A stretch of DNA of 64,000 nt, from NCBI GenBank assembly GCA_020091685.1, contig CM034603.1, forward strand, positions 28,922,298 to 28,986,297, in the 5' to 3' direction. Positions 35,850-55,900 of the stretch are shown here, piece by piece. The stretch is from Lutjanus erythropterus. Lineage: Eukaryota > Chordata > Actinopteri > Lutjaniformes > Lutjanidae. The number at the start of each line of letters is the position of its first letter. Position 1 is the stretch's first letter. The position numbers and the translations under genes are program-made. Below the pieces are notes generated by a model. It saw nothing but the letters and a program-made list of their open reading frames with translations. It searched no databases and was not told where the DNA came from.

Positions 35850-37340
35850 AATCTCATTTTGGATGGCATCCTGGACGCATGACCATTCCTGCGCTGCAAT
35901 ATTTTCTGCTGCTGTTGTGTACATGTGTGCAGTGATCACCTCTTTAATTCAGAGAATCCACGTAATGAACTTAATTTACCATTAATAATCCACAAATACA
36001 ATCAATCAGAACTGTGTATTTAATTAAATCATTTGAATTGTAAAATGACATGCCTTGTGTCCTGCAAATTATATGTACAAGAAGAATAGTAGTAAATTAT
36101 GACATATTTAATAGGTATATAATAGCAATCCATATAAACCATCTCCTAAAATTTAAGACAGTAATATGAGCAGTAACACGAGCAATGTTCCACACAGTAT
36201 TTGACAAAAGTGGATCCTGGTCACTTAGATTATTTTGTGTGATGCAGTTCAGCTTTCATAGCCTGTCTTGTTGTTACAGCTGCAGCTCATCTCACACTAG
36301 AGACTTAATGGAGTTTTAAATAGCTGAAATCCTGCAGAGCGTGAGCCTTTGAGCTGCAAACTGCCACCAGGTGGCAGCTGCGATCAGCGGCTCACATGGA
36401 TTTCTCTGGGGACTCTCTCTCTCACACACACACACGGGAAATCTAACCAAGGTTTTAAGGTGGAAATCTGAGCTTTTATTTTGAAGGGTTTCTGAAGGTT
36501 TTGGCAGAATAACAAACTCACTCCTGCGCCTGCGGTTTTGTTAAATTAATTGTAAGACTCACTGCAATATTTTACGATCTGTAGATCCAAAATAATTTAT
36601 GGGTGGTAATTATTTTGGGCAAACACACAGAGGTCATATCACCCGCAGTAATATTTCCATGACTGCTCGGAATATGTCGTGCAATTTCTACACCGGACCT
36701 GTTCAATTAATGAGTTAATTCATCGTGTTTACATTGTAACCTGTAAGAGATGTATGAGGGCGTGTGGGAAACTGTAAATCATCAGTGCTCCTGTGGGGTG
36801 ATGTATGAGCCACTGCACCATGGACCGCACTATTCATTTAATGCAGCAGGTGACTTATTAAGATAAAGAGTTTTCTCATTGCCAGGAACAAATGTAGAAT
36901 AATTCCAAGATTCACTTGCAGACTAGTATTTCTTAATATAATTTCCCGTGAATAATGAAGAAGTATAGATAGATAGTTTTAACATGAGTTAAAAGTTAAA
37001 AAAAAGAGTAAAGTTTAAAAAAGTAAGGAGTAAAATTACATAAGTTTAAAAAGTAAAAAAAAAGAGGTTTGTTTTAAAATCAAGAGTAGAATAAATGTGT
37101 CATCAGGGGCCCATTCAATAAAGTGTATATTTTGGAAACCCCCTCCTCTCCTCTGTCTTCCTGGTTACAGCAGCGTGTCAGTGGGATCACACACCAGCAG
37201 CTGTGAGACATGAGCCCCATCAACGTGAGTTTCACCGCTTCTCTTTTCATGAGCAGTTTCATTCATGTTTTTTTCTCACATTCCACATTATTTTGTGATT
37301 GAGATTTTGTCTGAGCAAATCGTCTGGACTTTCTCCACCA
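35850..37340. other. cacybp-plk3 intergenic region
   Basis: AT-rich with a short CA run (36420-36436) and the palindromic CTCF-like site at 36361. The final 300 bases before the plk3 TATA box are the likely proximal promoter. No exon seen. Confidence 0.5.
36361..36377 (+). promoter_or_regulatory. CTCF-like motif inside a near-perfect palindrome
   Basis: CTGCCACCAGGTGGCAG is an inverted repeat (8-bp arms around one central base). Its forward reading contains CCACCAGGTGGCAG, a full match to the CTCF core; it also includes a CAGGTG E-box. It sits about 1 kb upstream of the plk3 promoter. Confidence 0.45.
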
Positions 37341-37371
37341 GCGCGCCACCTCCCCTCCGCCCCCTGCTCCG

Positions 37372-37395
37372 TGACGTCTCTGCGCCTCTTATAAA
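37372..37395 (+). promoter_or_regulatory. plk3 core promoter: CRE-like site and TATA box
   Basis: TGACGTCT at 37372-37379 is a CRE/ATF-like element, and TATAAA at 37390-37395 follows 10 bases later. A start about 30 bases beyond the TATA box would give a 5' UTR of roughly 120 bases before the plk3 ATG at 37542. The surrounding 37340-37480 stretch is GC-rich compared with the flanks. Confidence 0.6.
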
Positions 37396-37541
37396 GTCTG
37401 CGAGAGCCGTGCCCAGACACGCCAGATGGAGACAGTCAGACCGAGAGGACGAGGACGCAGCAGTAGGCACCAGAGCAGCTACTGAAAATACAAGCGAAAG
37501 GGATTTATATATATATTTATACAAGAGTAGCGCTGTGTTAA

Positions 37542-45377
<7,836 letters not shown>

Positions 45378-45398
45378 GGGCACAGCTCGGTGCCTCCC

Positions 45399-45470
45399 AG
45401 GCTGCCTGACTGGCAGATGCCTTCGAGGCAACCTGACTGGTTAACACCTCTACTTAGGCGGCCTGACTGG
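45399..45470 (+). repeat. Short imperfect tandem repeat at start of plk3 3' UTR
   Basis: Three units beginning AGGC and containing CCTGACTGG start at 45399, 45426 and 45456 (spacing 27 and 30 bases). They lie just after the plk3 stop codon. Function unknown. Confidence 0.5.
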
Positions 45471-47004
45471 TTGATATGATTTCTCAAGGCGGTGCCAGAA
45501 GGAGCCACCAGATGGACGGCTGCTCGGAGGAGGTGAGTGAATATTCTCCTCTGGACTGGTGCTCGGGCAGCTGATTATCACATTGATGGACCTTGATGAA
45601 CATCAAGCAGTCAGGAAGTTGCCCAGCGCAGCATCTGCCTCAAGGGTTTGTGCCTGCCCAGCTTATGCCTCAAAGGTATCCACCTGGAAGGTATTGATAC
45701 CTAAAATAAGAGACTCCTACCTGGCCTAAAATGATGGATCCCTCATGGACAGATGCCTAAATGAACACCCAAACTCCCAATCACCGTCCCTCACTCACCC
45801 AAACCACTGCTTCTTGGCTGGATCTTTCAAAGCCACCAACCAACCCTGCAGCTTTCAGCTTCCCTTGATAGCCAACAACCCAGGCATGGTTTCTCAAAGG
45901 TATCTAAACACTAAAATTGTCCTACTTGCTTGCAACGGAACAAGGATCATCTTGCAGCTGGAATGCTTTTGTATTTTAGCGGCAAGGTCATTTTATGGCG
46001 TTGACTTGCACTGGAACCGTGATCTTACAGCAGAGGTGCTTTGGGAAGAAGAACTGCGGTTTGATTCGAGACGGAGACCCTCCTACCCTCGACTGGTTTC
46101 TGGCCTCTTTGGACTATGGTGCACACATTCATTTTCTTTTCTCCTTTTTAAATTAAAAAAATTGAGCCAGCTATAGGATCACACTACGATCTTGACCTCA
46201 CATGCACAAATAACATTCCTGGCCTTATTTGATGATGGTGATGCTACGGTTTGGAGAAAGTCATGGCTGCTTCTGCTCCAACATCACTTTTGTCTTTTTC
46301 TGTTAGTATTAGAAACAAATTTCACTGACGTGGTACACAGCATACTAAAGGGGCTATGGGAGCAACACAACTTTGCACTTTTCTTTTTGTAAATTCATCT
46401 GGAAAGCGAAACCTTTTACTACCACTTGTTTTATTTGTTTTTAACTAGATACCAAAAGGCATTTTCTTTGTTGGTTTTTAATTCAGTTTTAAAATCACAT
46501 ACAGTAGGTGAATGTGTGTGTGCCACACATGTGCTGGTAAACAAAACTGTTGGTTGGAAAATGAGGGTGGGGAGGGGTGATAAAAGTGCCTTTCTGAGGG
46601 ATGTCTGTATAGTGCAATAACAACCCTTTGTGAATGTCAAGCTGGATACAAACAAGATTTGAGATGGGTTTTACAGGTGGGATTTACTTTTGTACTTTGA
46701 GCCAAGTTTAAAAGTAAGTCCAATAGCACTACACTCTCACTACCTGGTATAAGCTTTTAGAACAACTGGTATCATAAAGTATATATCCCAGTAATATCTT
46801 ACTATGGAAAAAAGAAAACATTGTACTCTGTTGTACTGTACTGTAATCCTTATCGGTTTACATTGCTTTCTCGACCCAGAGTTGTATCCTAAAAACTGTG
46901 ACCTGGAATGCAAGTATTACGTACATGTGTTTTCAAAAAACCCAACATTGTGAAAGCCATCTGCCAATTCAGAAGAGTCTTTATTTTTTGGCACATAATG
47001 TCCT

Positions 47005-47045
47005 GTTTATTTATTTTTTATTTATACATGTTTTTTATTTATTGT
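47005..47045 (+). promoter_or_regulatory. AU-rich element cluster in plk3 3' UTR
   Basis: Three ATTTA pentamers at 47009, 47020 and 47037 are embedded in T-rich sequence about 90 bases upstream of the poly(A) signal. This is the arrangement of mRNA-destabilising AREs in quickly induced genes. Activity is inferred from family knowledge. Confidence 0.5.
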
Positions 47046-47132
47046 TGTGTAAATGTTGCGGTCTTGACACGAGAAAATGTTCAATTCCGATCACCTTTTG
47101 TATGTAACATATTTTGGGGAAAATGGGACAAA

Positions 47133-47138
47133 AATAAA
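47133..47138 (+). terminator. plk3 polyadenylation signal
   Basis: AATAAA followed by an AGTTT/TTGCG context with T- and GT-rich DNA downstream. It is the first canonical hexamer that follows the AU-rich part of the 3' UTR. Confidence 0.6.
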
Positions 47139-48282
47139 GTTTATTGAAAATGAACTCAGTTTGCGCTTATTGTTGCATTTCTGCTGTACTTTTGATTTCT
47201 CAGTAGACTGGAGATGAGGGATTCAGTGATTGATTGATTGATTTATTTATTTTTTTTCCAAAATTGGTTTCTGGCCTGCACCTGATGATTGTAGCATTCA
47301 TATCAATTAAGGTACCCTGCAAGCTCCTGGATATATATTTTATCTTTTTTAAACAAGCTTCAACTTGCAGGGAAATTTTATTTCCCAGATCTGTCCCAGA
47401 TCAGATTTGTGTCAAAGCGCCACCAACTGAGACATTAAAAGGCATCTTGAAATCCAATTTTTGAGTGTCTGGACTGAAAACACATCTGTAAAAATATCCA
47501 CTTGGAATCACAAAACTCTCTTAAAATGTGACTTGGATCTTATTTGCGAAAAACACATTTCATGACTTTTTTTTTTTATTGTCCAGACGCTCATCTAAAA
47601 TCAATCTGCATAAGCCACAAAATAGATTTTGTCTGGCAGTTGGAACAAGGCCTTAGTTGTCTTTCACATCTACAGTAAAGATTCAGGCGGTGACTGTAAA
47701 GCTCTACAACCACATGGAAAATTACAGGGGTGGACACTATGCAGATGATGTTCCACTGTTTTTAGAAATCTGGCATGATCTGCCCCTGATTTTCATTGGT
47801 AAAATAATCTCATTTTCTAAAAAAAATTACTGACCCCTGACTTCTGTATTTTCTATTATTATACTCCTGTGAATTTCTCTGGAAGATGGAAGTAGCTCGA
47901 CCTTTGACTGCAAGGGGAGGAAGTGAATGGTGCCAACTCACAAGGGCAGCCTTGGTATGCCTTAATCAAGTCTTATAGTTGGACATGCCATGACTGCTAA
48001 ACCTGGGGCTGACTCATACCTTGACTCAATTTTCAGTGTGGACTCCTCTTCTTGTGACATTTGTTGAATGGTTGTAAGCACAACATCACAGTGATGGTCA
48101 AATACATCAGAAAGAAAAACATACAATACAGTAAACAATACATAAGAAAAACAGTGCACACAGCTCGCTCCCCACAATTAATGGAAGACTAGCAAGACAC
48201 CTTGTCACAATAGAGTTAATTGCAATAGAATAAGGTATACTGTGGTTTTGAAACTGTAATGTCGAAATTTGCTTCCAGATTG

Positions 48283-48460
48283 GTGGCATGGTGGTGCAGT
48301 GGTTCTCTGTGACGTTTGCATGTTCTCCCAGTATCTGCGTGGGTTCTCTACGGGTGCTTCAGCTTCCTCCAGCAGTGCAAAGACATGCTGGTTGTGCCCC
48401 GCCTCTCGCCAGTGTCAGCTGGGATCAACTCTGATCCCAGAGAAGATAACTGATTATAGA
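48283..48460. mobile_element. Common teleost interspersed repeat fragment
   Basis: Recognisable words: GGTGGCATGGTGGTGCAGTG, GTTTGCATGTTCTCCC, GCGTGGGTTCTCTACGGGT, AAAGACATGCTGG, CCCCGCCTCTCGCC, GTCAGCTGGGAT. I know this text as a high-copy fish repeat but cannot state its class. Confidence 0.65.
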
Positions 48461-48689
48461 TAATAGATTATAGGTGTCAAGGATGAAAGAATCAAAATGT
48501 GATCCCATCCGATTTTTGTATCAGGTTTGGTGGAAAGAACTCACATTTATATATAACCTAATGAAGGTGGATTATCAAAATGTTCTAGCCATACATAATT
48601 AAAAATTACTTTAAGATGCGTGAGATACCTTAATATCACTTCATAATTCCAATGTATTTGTTTAATTTTTTTATAATTAGTATGTGAAT

Positions 48690-48875
48690 TCTTGAGTTAT
48701 GGCCAAAAACGTATTTTGTGACGTCACAGTGACCTTTGACCACCAAAATACAATCAGTTAATGCTAGATTCCAAGTGGATGTTTGTGACAAATTTAAAGA
48801 AATTCCCTCAAGGTGTTCATGAGATATCAAGTTCACGAGAACGGGATGGACAGACATCTGGACGCCGGCGTAGAG
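48690..48875. mobile_element. Second common fish interspersed repeat fragment
   Basis: GTGACCTTTGACCACCAAAA, CCAAGTGGATGTTTGTGACA, GAAATTCCCTCAAGGTGTTC and AACGGGATGGACAGAC follow in the order I recall from a widespread fish repeat. Class not determined. Confidence 0.6.
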
Positions 48876-49342
48876 ACATAAAAACATGCAGGAACTGCGT
48901 CCGTGGTGTAAGAAACCATTGTAAGTCAGTGTTATCGTGTCTCATGTGATACAGTCGAGTTCTAAACCACTCGACTGCTTGACACTGAGAGACTGGCTGT
49001 TCTTTACAGAGACAAGCTTCTAAACCTTGTTCTTGTTGCCCTGCAGCTCTGAGCGGCAACATCACTGCAGTCGACCTCGAGCAAATTCATCATCAAAGCA
49101 TCTATACACCGGTAAGAATATCTTCATTAACTAAACAGTGTTTATAGTCTGCTTGTGACAGCTTTAGCAAATGCATGAAAAAAGACTCTAAATAGCCTGT
49201 CCTGAAAGACGCATTATGGTCTTTGCAGCCCAGTGTGACTTCATTTAGTAAACAGTGTTACAGAAACCCAACATGTCAAAGTCCTGTCTTGATATTTCCA
49301 CTAGTAGTTTAGTAACGTGGTACATCATGGAAATTAAATTAG

Positions 49343-49377
<35 letters not shown>

Positions 49378-49389
49378 GTATATATATAC
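49343..49389. repeat. (TA)n microsatellite
   Basis: About 14 uninterrupted TA units, then an interrupted TATG/TATA continuation. Confidence 0.9.
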
Positions 49390-50573
49390 ACTCTATGTTG
49401 ACATCAGTATTCCAATATAGACTGATTTAGCTGTGCTAGACCAGTATATTGGTCTGTCTCTGGTTTCTGCATCAAGCTGACAAGTGGTTTATGATGAAAT
49501 GCATCAGTTTGTCAAACATGACCATGCTGTGACAATAAAGGCATTTTAATTGTTTTGAAGGAGAGTGAGTTGTTGATGTTTTTTGTGATTTGTGTGTACA
49601 CATGTCCCCATCCAAAGAGCACCTCAAACAAAGACATTTTGAGTCCAGGAGGCGCTTCTACCCAAACATCATTAAATAAAATTTGTTCTATGAGGAATGG
49701 AAACAGATTATTCCAAAAAATAAAATAAATTATTACGTCATCAAAACTGTATAAAAACAGTCTAGATTTAATGTTTCAAATCTTCTATTGTGCTGAAAAA
49801 TTCACAGAGAAAATGAAAGATCTGGACACAAACTTTTGTTTTTCTTTCTAAATCTGCATACAGTATCAGCTGAGAGATAAGAGAAAAAAATTGTGAGTTA
49901 TGACGTCTATAAGGCACTCACTGTTTCTAACTTGTCAAACTAGTTGTATTATCTGCGCAAGAAAGGGGCACATTTTTAGCGATTATGTTTTCGGTACAAG
50001 TCTCCACAGAATACTCTGAAGCGCTGACAGGGGATTAGGAAACATGCAACCATGCTATTGACTTGGCTGTGATGGAAAAAAACAGCTAAAAGCCTCACAA
50101 TACTGCTCTGTACACTGTACATGTGCTAGAAGGAAAGGTTATTAGAAGCCAGAACAGCGTTCTATCATCGGTTTTATTGGCAGGCAGAAACCTGGGGGAG
50201 TGTGAAGGCGGAAATATGAGAAAACAAGCACATAACACACAGAATACCAATATATGGATATAGACACAGAAACGTGATTTCACATATGTGCACATACACA
50301 CACAAATGACTCAGTAACCAGCAGACAATACTGGGTTTCAGGCAAATGCATGCACGCCTGGCTACCTGCCACCCTGTCAGCTGTTGTTGTGATGCAGCCG
50401 TGCTCTTTTCAACCGTGCACACATTCAGAGAGGCAATGAGAGCCCATGCAGCCTCGTTAGTGGGTTGTTTTGTGTTGCGCGAGTGTGTTTGTGTGTATAC
50501 AAAAGAAAGGCGGCCTACAGATAGACAGGACTCACTTGGCAGCTACTCTGTGAAGCCCCACAGAGGCAGAGAG

Positions 50574-50578
<5 letters not shown>

Positions 50579-50609
<31 letters not shown>
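50579..50609. repeat. (GA)n microsatellite
   Basis: About 15 uninterrupted GA units. Confidence 0.9.
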
Positions 50610-50613
<4 letters not shown>

Positions 50614-51065
50614 AAGTCATCAAACTACCCTCCTGTTTGCACGCTGGAAACTGGGGCAGCAGCAAGAGATCACAAGGCTGCTTTGCTGCGACTCTGAGGC
50701 CAAAATGTGCTGATTTCACATCTTTAATTGCAGCGTGAGACGCTCACTTCACTCCACTCAGCCGGTTACATCAGAGGTGTAAATGAGAATCTCTACTATC
50801 AAACTCCCTCTGAATTTTGTGCAATATTACACTGCACATGGTACTCCTTTACTGCACTGCTAATCAAGTGTGAAAAACTGATCAATAACAAACTCGTATC
50901 ATGTACCTGCTTTGAATGTTAATGTTTGGCCTCATCTGGCTGAATGCTGATCACTTTCTATGATGAAATTTAGGGATTTGGGGACATTATTTGGGTGTAG
51001 CATAATCACATCAATCATAATAACACAATTAGGGTGTGTATCATTGATAGGGAGCTTTATTTATT

Positions 51066-51627
51066 GGGGAAGACCAGGGACAATTGTAATTAAAATTTTC
51101 CTTAATAACACACAGACTACTAGAAAAACACCAGTCAACATGTGATATAGGAAGCATATATGTGGAGTAGATTTTTATTATTTGAACTGAGTTTAAAGTA
51201 ATTTTCCATTTAAATTCTGTGAAATTTGTTGGACAAACAATGTGCTTACATTGGGCCATCTAGTTGGGGGCAGTTGTAACACAGTGTTACAATTGTGCCA
51301 ATCTTGCAACCACAATAAAATCTAGTGTGCTAGCTAGCAACACCTATATCAGCATGGTTTGTTCATGTTCATTTTTAACCAACAACCTGGAGATAAAGTT
51401 TAAATTTGCACTCATCTAAACTTTAGACAGCAGAGGAAAAATACTAAACATCCAAAAAATAACTTTCTTACCTCAAAATCTCTGCCGAGCTGACATGATC
51501 CTGCACCTGGGCCCGTGCAGAGTAAGTGCCATCACTTTGGCTTGTTTCTAATTACTTTGGCTTGTTTCTAATTAGGAATTAAGTATGTTACAATTGACCC
51601 CTGTTACAATTGCCCCCCGGTCTCCCC
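51066..51627. mobile_element. Inverted-repeat element, GGGGA-AGACC ends
   Basis: The left end GGGGAAGACCAGGGACAATT continues GTAA; the reverse complement of the right end reads GGGGAGACCGGGGGGCAATT then GTAACA, so the 24-26-bp ends match with one gap and a few changes. The core word TGTTACAATTG occurs at 51285, 51586 and 51602, and a perfect 9-bp palindrome TTGTAACAC-A-GTGTTACAA lies at 51274-51292. No transposase. I do not recall this family. Confidence 0.6.
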
Positions 51628-51939
51628 TGTTTGAGCCCAACTCGAGACACTGCCGAAATGCCATTATGAGTTAATGAAGAAATAGTGCTGATGTCACGTG
51701 TGCTGCTGCGATGATGGAACATATGCAGGCAAAGACGCAAGCTGATACAGAAGGAGATGTGCTGTTTTGTGCTCATGTTAGAGACAGAGAGATATGGAGG
51801 AAAGTTTCCGTGTTTTTTATCTGTCCCTTAGTTACTGACGCTATCTGCTCACACTGGCAGTTACAGATAGAGGAAAGAAGCATGCTGTTTTCTGAATATA
51901 TTCAAGTGCCTGGCTCATTATCTGCTGCTCTTTAGAACT

Positions 51940-52985
51940 ATGTATGTGGTCAAAAGATGCCTCAAATTAGGCCAAAAAAACAGAGTGGTTGATGTTATGA
52001 TTTTCCCAGAAAACCTGGTCATACTACCATGTGGTGTCCCTCAGGGATCAGTTTTGGGGCCCGTTTTATTTTCCATTTACATGCTGCCACTGAAATGGAT
52101 AATAATTTGTATGCGGATAAAGTTCAGCTCCGTTTAAACCTAATGAGCTTCATAAACTTTAATAACTGTGTAAACACTATTAGGAACTGGATGGCAAATC
52201 ATTTTCTGTAGTTAAAAGCAGATAAAACTGAAGTACCCTATCCTCTTCTTCTCAATCTAGTCTGCAGAATCTTAGTATGATTTTCCTCCAATCCATGAGT
52301 TTTAATACTTACTTCGGGATGCTGACTCGATCAAGCTCCTTTCAGCTAAGGAACACAGCCAAACTGAGGTTCCTTCTGTCAAGAAATGAAGTGGAGATGC
52401 AGATACATGTGTTTATCTAATCACGTTTGTAGAAACTGCAATTCTCTTTTCGTTGGCCTTAATAAATCTTTCTTATACCATCTACAAAATGTCTAAAATT
52501 CTGCTGCTAGGCTCTTAACAAAATCCAGCAGATGGTTATGTATTACACTTTCTCTAACCCCTTTGCACTGGCTTTCTGTTTATTTTTATTTTAAATTCAT
52601 TTTAAAGTCTTGGTGCTCACTTTTAGAGCCCTACATGGCCAGGCTCCACAGTGAATTACTGACCCACTGCAGCCCCACACAAGAAGCAGACCTGTTATGT
52701 CCTCTCAGGGTTTTCTGCCTGTATCTCTGACACATTTCAGGACTCAGGGAGATTGTTGTTTTCAATCGGTCACACCTAATGTTTGGAATACTCTCCCTAT
52801 CTGTTCATACAGGCATTTGGGTTGCATATTTTATGTTTTAAATCTGGGGCTTTTATCTGCCCCACTTGTGGTGTTTTATCTTTTTATTCATTTGATTCTA
52901 TTTGATTGTATTTCTTGACTGTGAAGCACTTTATGACTGGCGTCTGTGAAAGGTGCTGTGTAATAAACTTTGCCCGCTTGCTTAG
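51940..52985 (+). mobile_element. Decayed L2/CR1-like LINE, 3' half
   Basis: A reverse-transcriptase block reads LPCGVPQGSVLGPVLFSIYM (the conserved GVPQGSVLGP motif), followed in shifted frames by YAD and by WMANHFL. Many stops and frameshifts follow. The tail GTGAAGCACTTTATGACTGG, then GTGAAAGGTGCTGTGTAATA matches the 3' ends of fish L2-type LINEs as I recall them. Inactive. Confidence 0.75.
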
Positions 52986-55900
52986 TTTTATTATGTTGCT
53001 CACCTCAAGAATGACTGAGGTCTGGGACCATGGCAACCTCACTACAACAAAGTCCAACAGGACTATAAACACAAGGGGTCAGATTGTCAGGGTTGTAATC
53101 AAGCCAACAGCACAGCCATTTTTATCTACCACTTTATTTGAAGATAAAACTGAAAGCGAATGCAATCAAAATATTTGTAATGTTCCCTCATTGTATGGGA
53201 AGACCATGTGTGTACAATTATAGCAAGTAGAGTAGGTTAGAGTTGAACCAGGACACTGATCTGTAAACTGTGATGGATGAGACACCTCGGTTTTGTCTTT
53301 CAGATAACCTGGAGGTTTGTTTAAAACCTGCAACATGGTCTGACCGGTTTGTTTCTTGTCCCATCTGACTATTTTGCAATATTATTATGCAATAACTGTG
53401 TTTCTGGATCAATCTTTTTATTCAGTTTATTATCAGGACATATAATAGCCTATGCCAAACAAATGAAAATAAGATTGTTTGTAATATACTGAAATTATCC
53501 TCTATTTCCACTCACATCTTCACACTGACTATTGCTGCATGTCTCTGAAGTATTACTGAAATACCCTATGACATAGTGTGTGACATAAACGTGCCTTTTG
53601 CTCCTTCCTGTTTAGAGAATGATGTAATGCATCACCGATGCAAACCATATTCGGTTTATGAAAGCTCTTACTTTTGCTGAGCAGCATCTGGTTGGCTTTT
53701 TCCAGGAAAAATCTAGAGATTCACAGCAAGTACTCTGATCCGAGAAATCTGAGACAAAAGAAAAAAATAGTGCCATGAAACTGTGATTCAAAATGATAGT
53801 TTAACAGCAAAAATATCATGAGCACCTTACAGTTTACCATTTTAATAATAATGGTCATTTGAACTGTGTTTTTCCTAAAGCTCAGTGTATGAAGAGAAAG
53901 CAAAAAAAACAGAGAAAAGCTGTTAAAATGTGTAACTGGAAAGTGGAATATTGTGTCCTTGATAAAAGTGTGGGATACATCCTATAATTACACAGCTTCG
54001 CCTCCACAGCAGAAAACACAGTATCAGTAAGCTGTTTAGATTCTGCACAGCAATTTCAGCATGAAATCATTTCCTCAACAGTGCACCTACTGTACCTAAA
54101 TGGCAATAATCCAACTCCCTTCAGCAATGTGATTGCTTTCTCAAAACCGTCAGGAAAGTCATCTTTTCTCTCTCTCTCGTTTAGTTCAATTCATCACACC
54201 TGCAGATAGTTCCCAAAATGACGATTAACAGAGTCGAATGGGTCGTCAATTATTACCGATGAGAGATTAAAATTCCAGTTTTCCAAATCTGTTTCTCGTC
54301 TGAATGAGGTCACTTCGTCATTGGAAAGGGACTGCGCAGCGTATGGGAGAGAAAGACATGTCGGAGCATGTCCGGACAGAGCTGCTGACACTCAGTGGCT
54401 CTGTCTCTGTCACAAACAGCTGGCATGTTCTTTTGTTCTAATCCATGAAATGTTTATTGGAATTCATTCATTCACCTACGTTGCATTTCAAATTTGTTTG
54501 ACGTGTGGATAATTATTGTAACAAAGTTCCCAAAGATGCAAAACTCACTCTTTCTCTGTTTAGTGATGTTGAAGTGGGTGTTGGAGGGAAGGAGAGAAGT
54601 CTGTCAGGAGACATTACAAGTAGGTTTTTCAATACTTGGCGAGCGTGTGTGTGTGTGTGTGAGAAAAGTATTCACACAGTAGTCTCACATCAGCCTACTT
54701 CTTAAACTGTAGTGTCAACAGGAAGATATAATTGTCACACTTTATAAGATGATAATTCCCCCTTAACACGTTGAATGATGTCATGTTTTCATGATGATGT
54801 TACTCACCCATTCCCAAATCTGAAAAACACACCTATGACCTCAAGGCCAGAAGTACAGTGAAAATAACAAGCAAATAACTAAATAAGTAACTGGGGCACA
54901 ACCTTCAAAATCCTGAGCTCTACAGGATGCTGAAATAGCCCGGTTTTATGGATTGTGCGAGACAAAATTAGAAATGATAAAGTCTCTGTAGTTCAAAGAC
55001 ATCATCATTTTGTTGGTCATTGTGTTCGGTGGCGATGTTGTGTTTATTTTCCATAGCTGTATTAATGTTAACATATAAAAGCTGACAGTACTGATCAGTC
55101 TTATGCTCATTTCAGACTTTCAGACTTCATAAATTCTTGCCGTGACTTGGCCAAAAGACACAACAGATTACATGTTGGGCTCTGACCAATCATGACTTTC
55201 TGTCTTTCACAATGTGTATGATGTCATTGGGGAGGAGGTGCTTCCGGGAACAAGAAATGTAAACAAACAGTGGTGCCTGAAGTGGTGTATGATACTGGCT
55301 ATCTGGTGTCTAAAATAAAAAAGCCGAAAAGGGGGAACAAAAAGACTGTGACCTGTGCTCTGTCTCACAGTTCCACCTCGCAGAACCAGCATCATTGTTC
55401 TTTTGATCATCTGCGCTCCTGCAGCTGTCCATGTGTTTTCATAGTGACAATGAGCCTATCTTGCAGCTATCAAAAGCTAATACTTTTTGAAACTTTTTAC
55501 AGGCAAAGTAAAAAAGTCACAGAAAACATTTTTCTCACAGTCTTTGAACGCATCATGGCCGACTTGGCCGTTGACGATCTGTTATCCACAATCTGTTTTT
55601 CTATATTCTGCTGCCTTCATGACATCCATGTTAGTCAGCAGCTAGCTTTCATCGCTGCCGGATGAAACAGTGGCGCCCTATTGTTTGACAGGATGTGGTG
55701 TCGAAAGTTGCGTCAGGGCCTTTCAGAATAAAATCCTGCCAACTGATTAGGCCTTTATATTTCTGTATTAGTGGACATGAAGATTAACATAAAATATTGC
55801 AGTTATTTTCAAAAAAGCATATTATTGTACTGTATTTGCTATATTATGGTTTTCGCTTGCTGCCACCCTGCTGTTATTTAATTTTTCACCCGAGCCCACA

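Larger units (their letters stand above)
45378..47155 (+). other. plk3 3' untranslated region
   Basis: A stretch of about 1.8 kb between the plk3 stop and a canonical AATAAA at 47133-47138. It becomes progressively AT-rich toward its 3' end. It contains a 143-codon open frame (45745-46176) with no recognisable domain, which I take as chance. The extent is inferred from the poly(A) signal. Confidence 0.6.
48950..51065. other. Intergenic stretch with microsatellites
   Basis: No gene recognised. Contains the AT repeat at 49343 and the GA repeat at 50579. Confidence 0.4.

Noticed and set aside
45745-46176. 143-codon open frame in the plk3 3' UTR
   Set aside because: No known domain, no start context and placed between the plk3 stop and its poly(A) signal; most likely chance.
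52500-52545. Additional CTCF-like word CCAGCAGATGG
   Set aside because: It lacks the following GCR bases and sits in the decayed LINE.
55270-55665. 131-codon plus-strand frame
   Set aside because: Cysteine/serine-rich text without domain or splice evidence; no support beyond being open.
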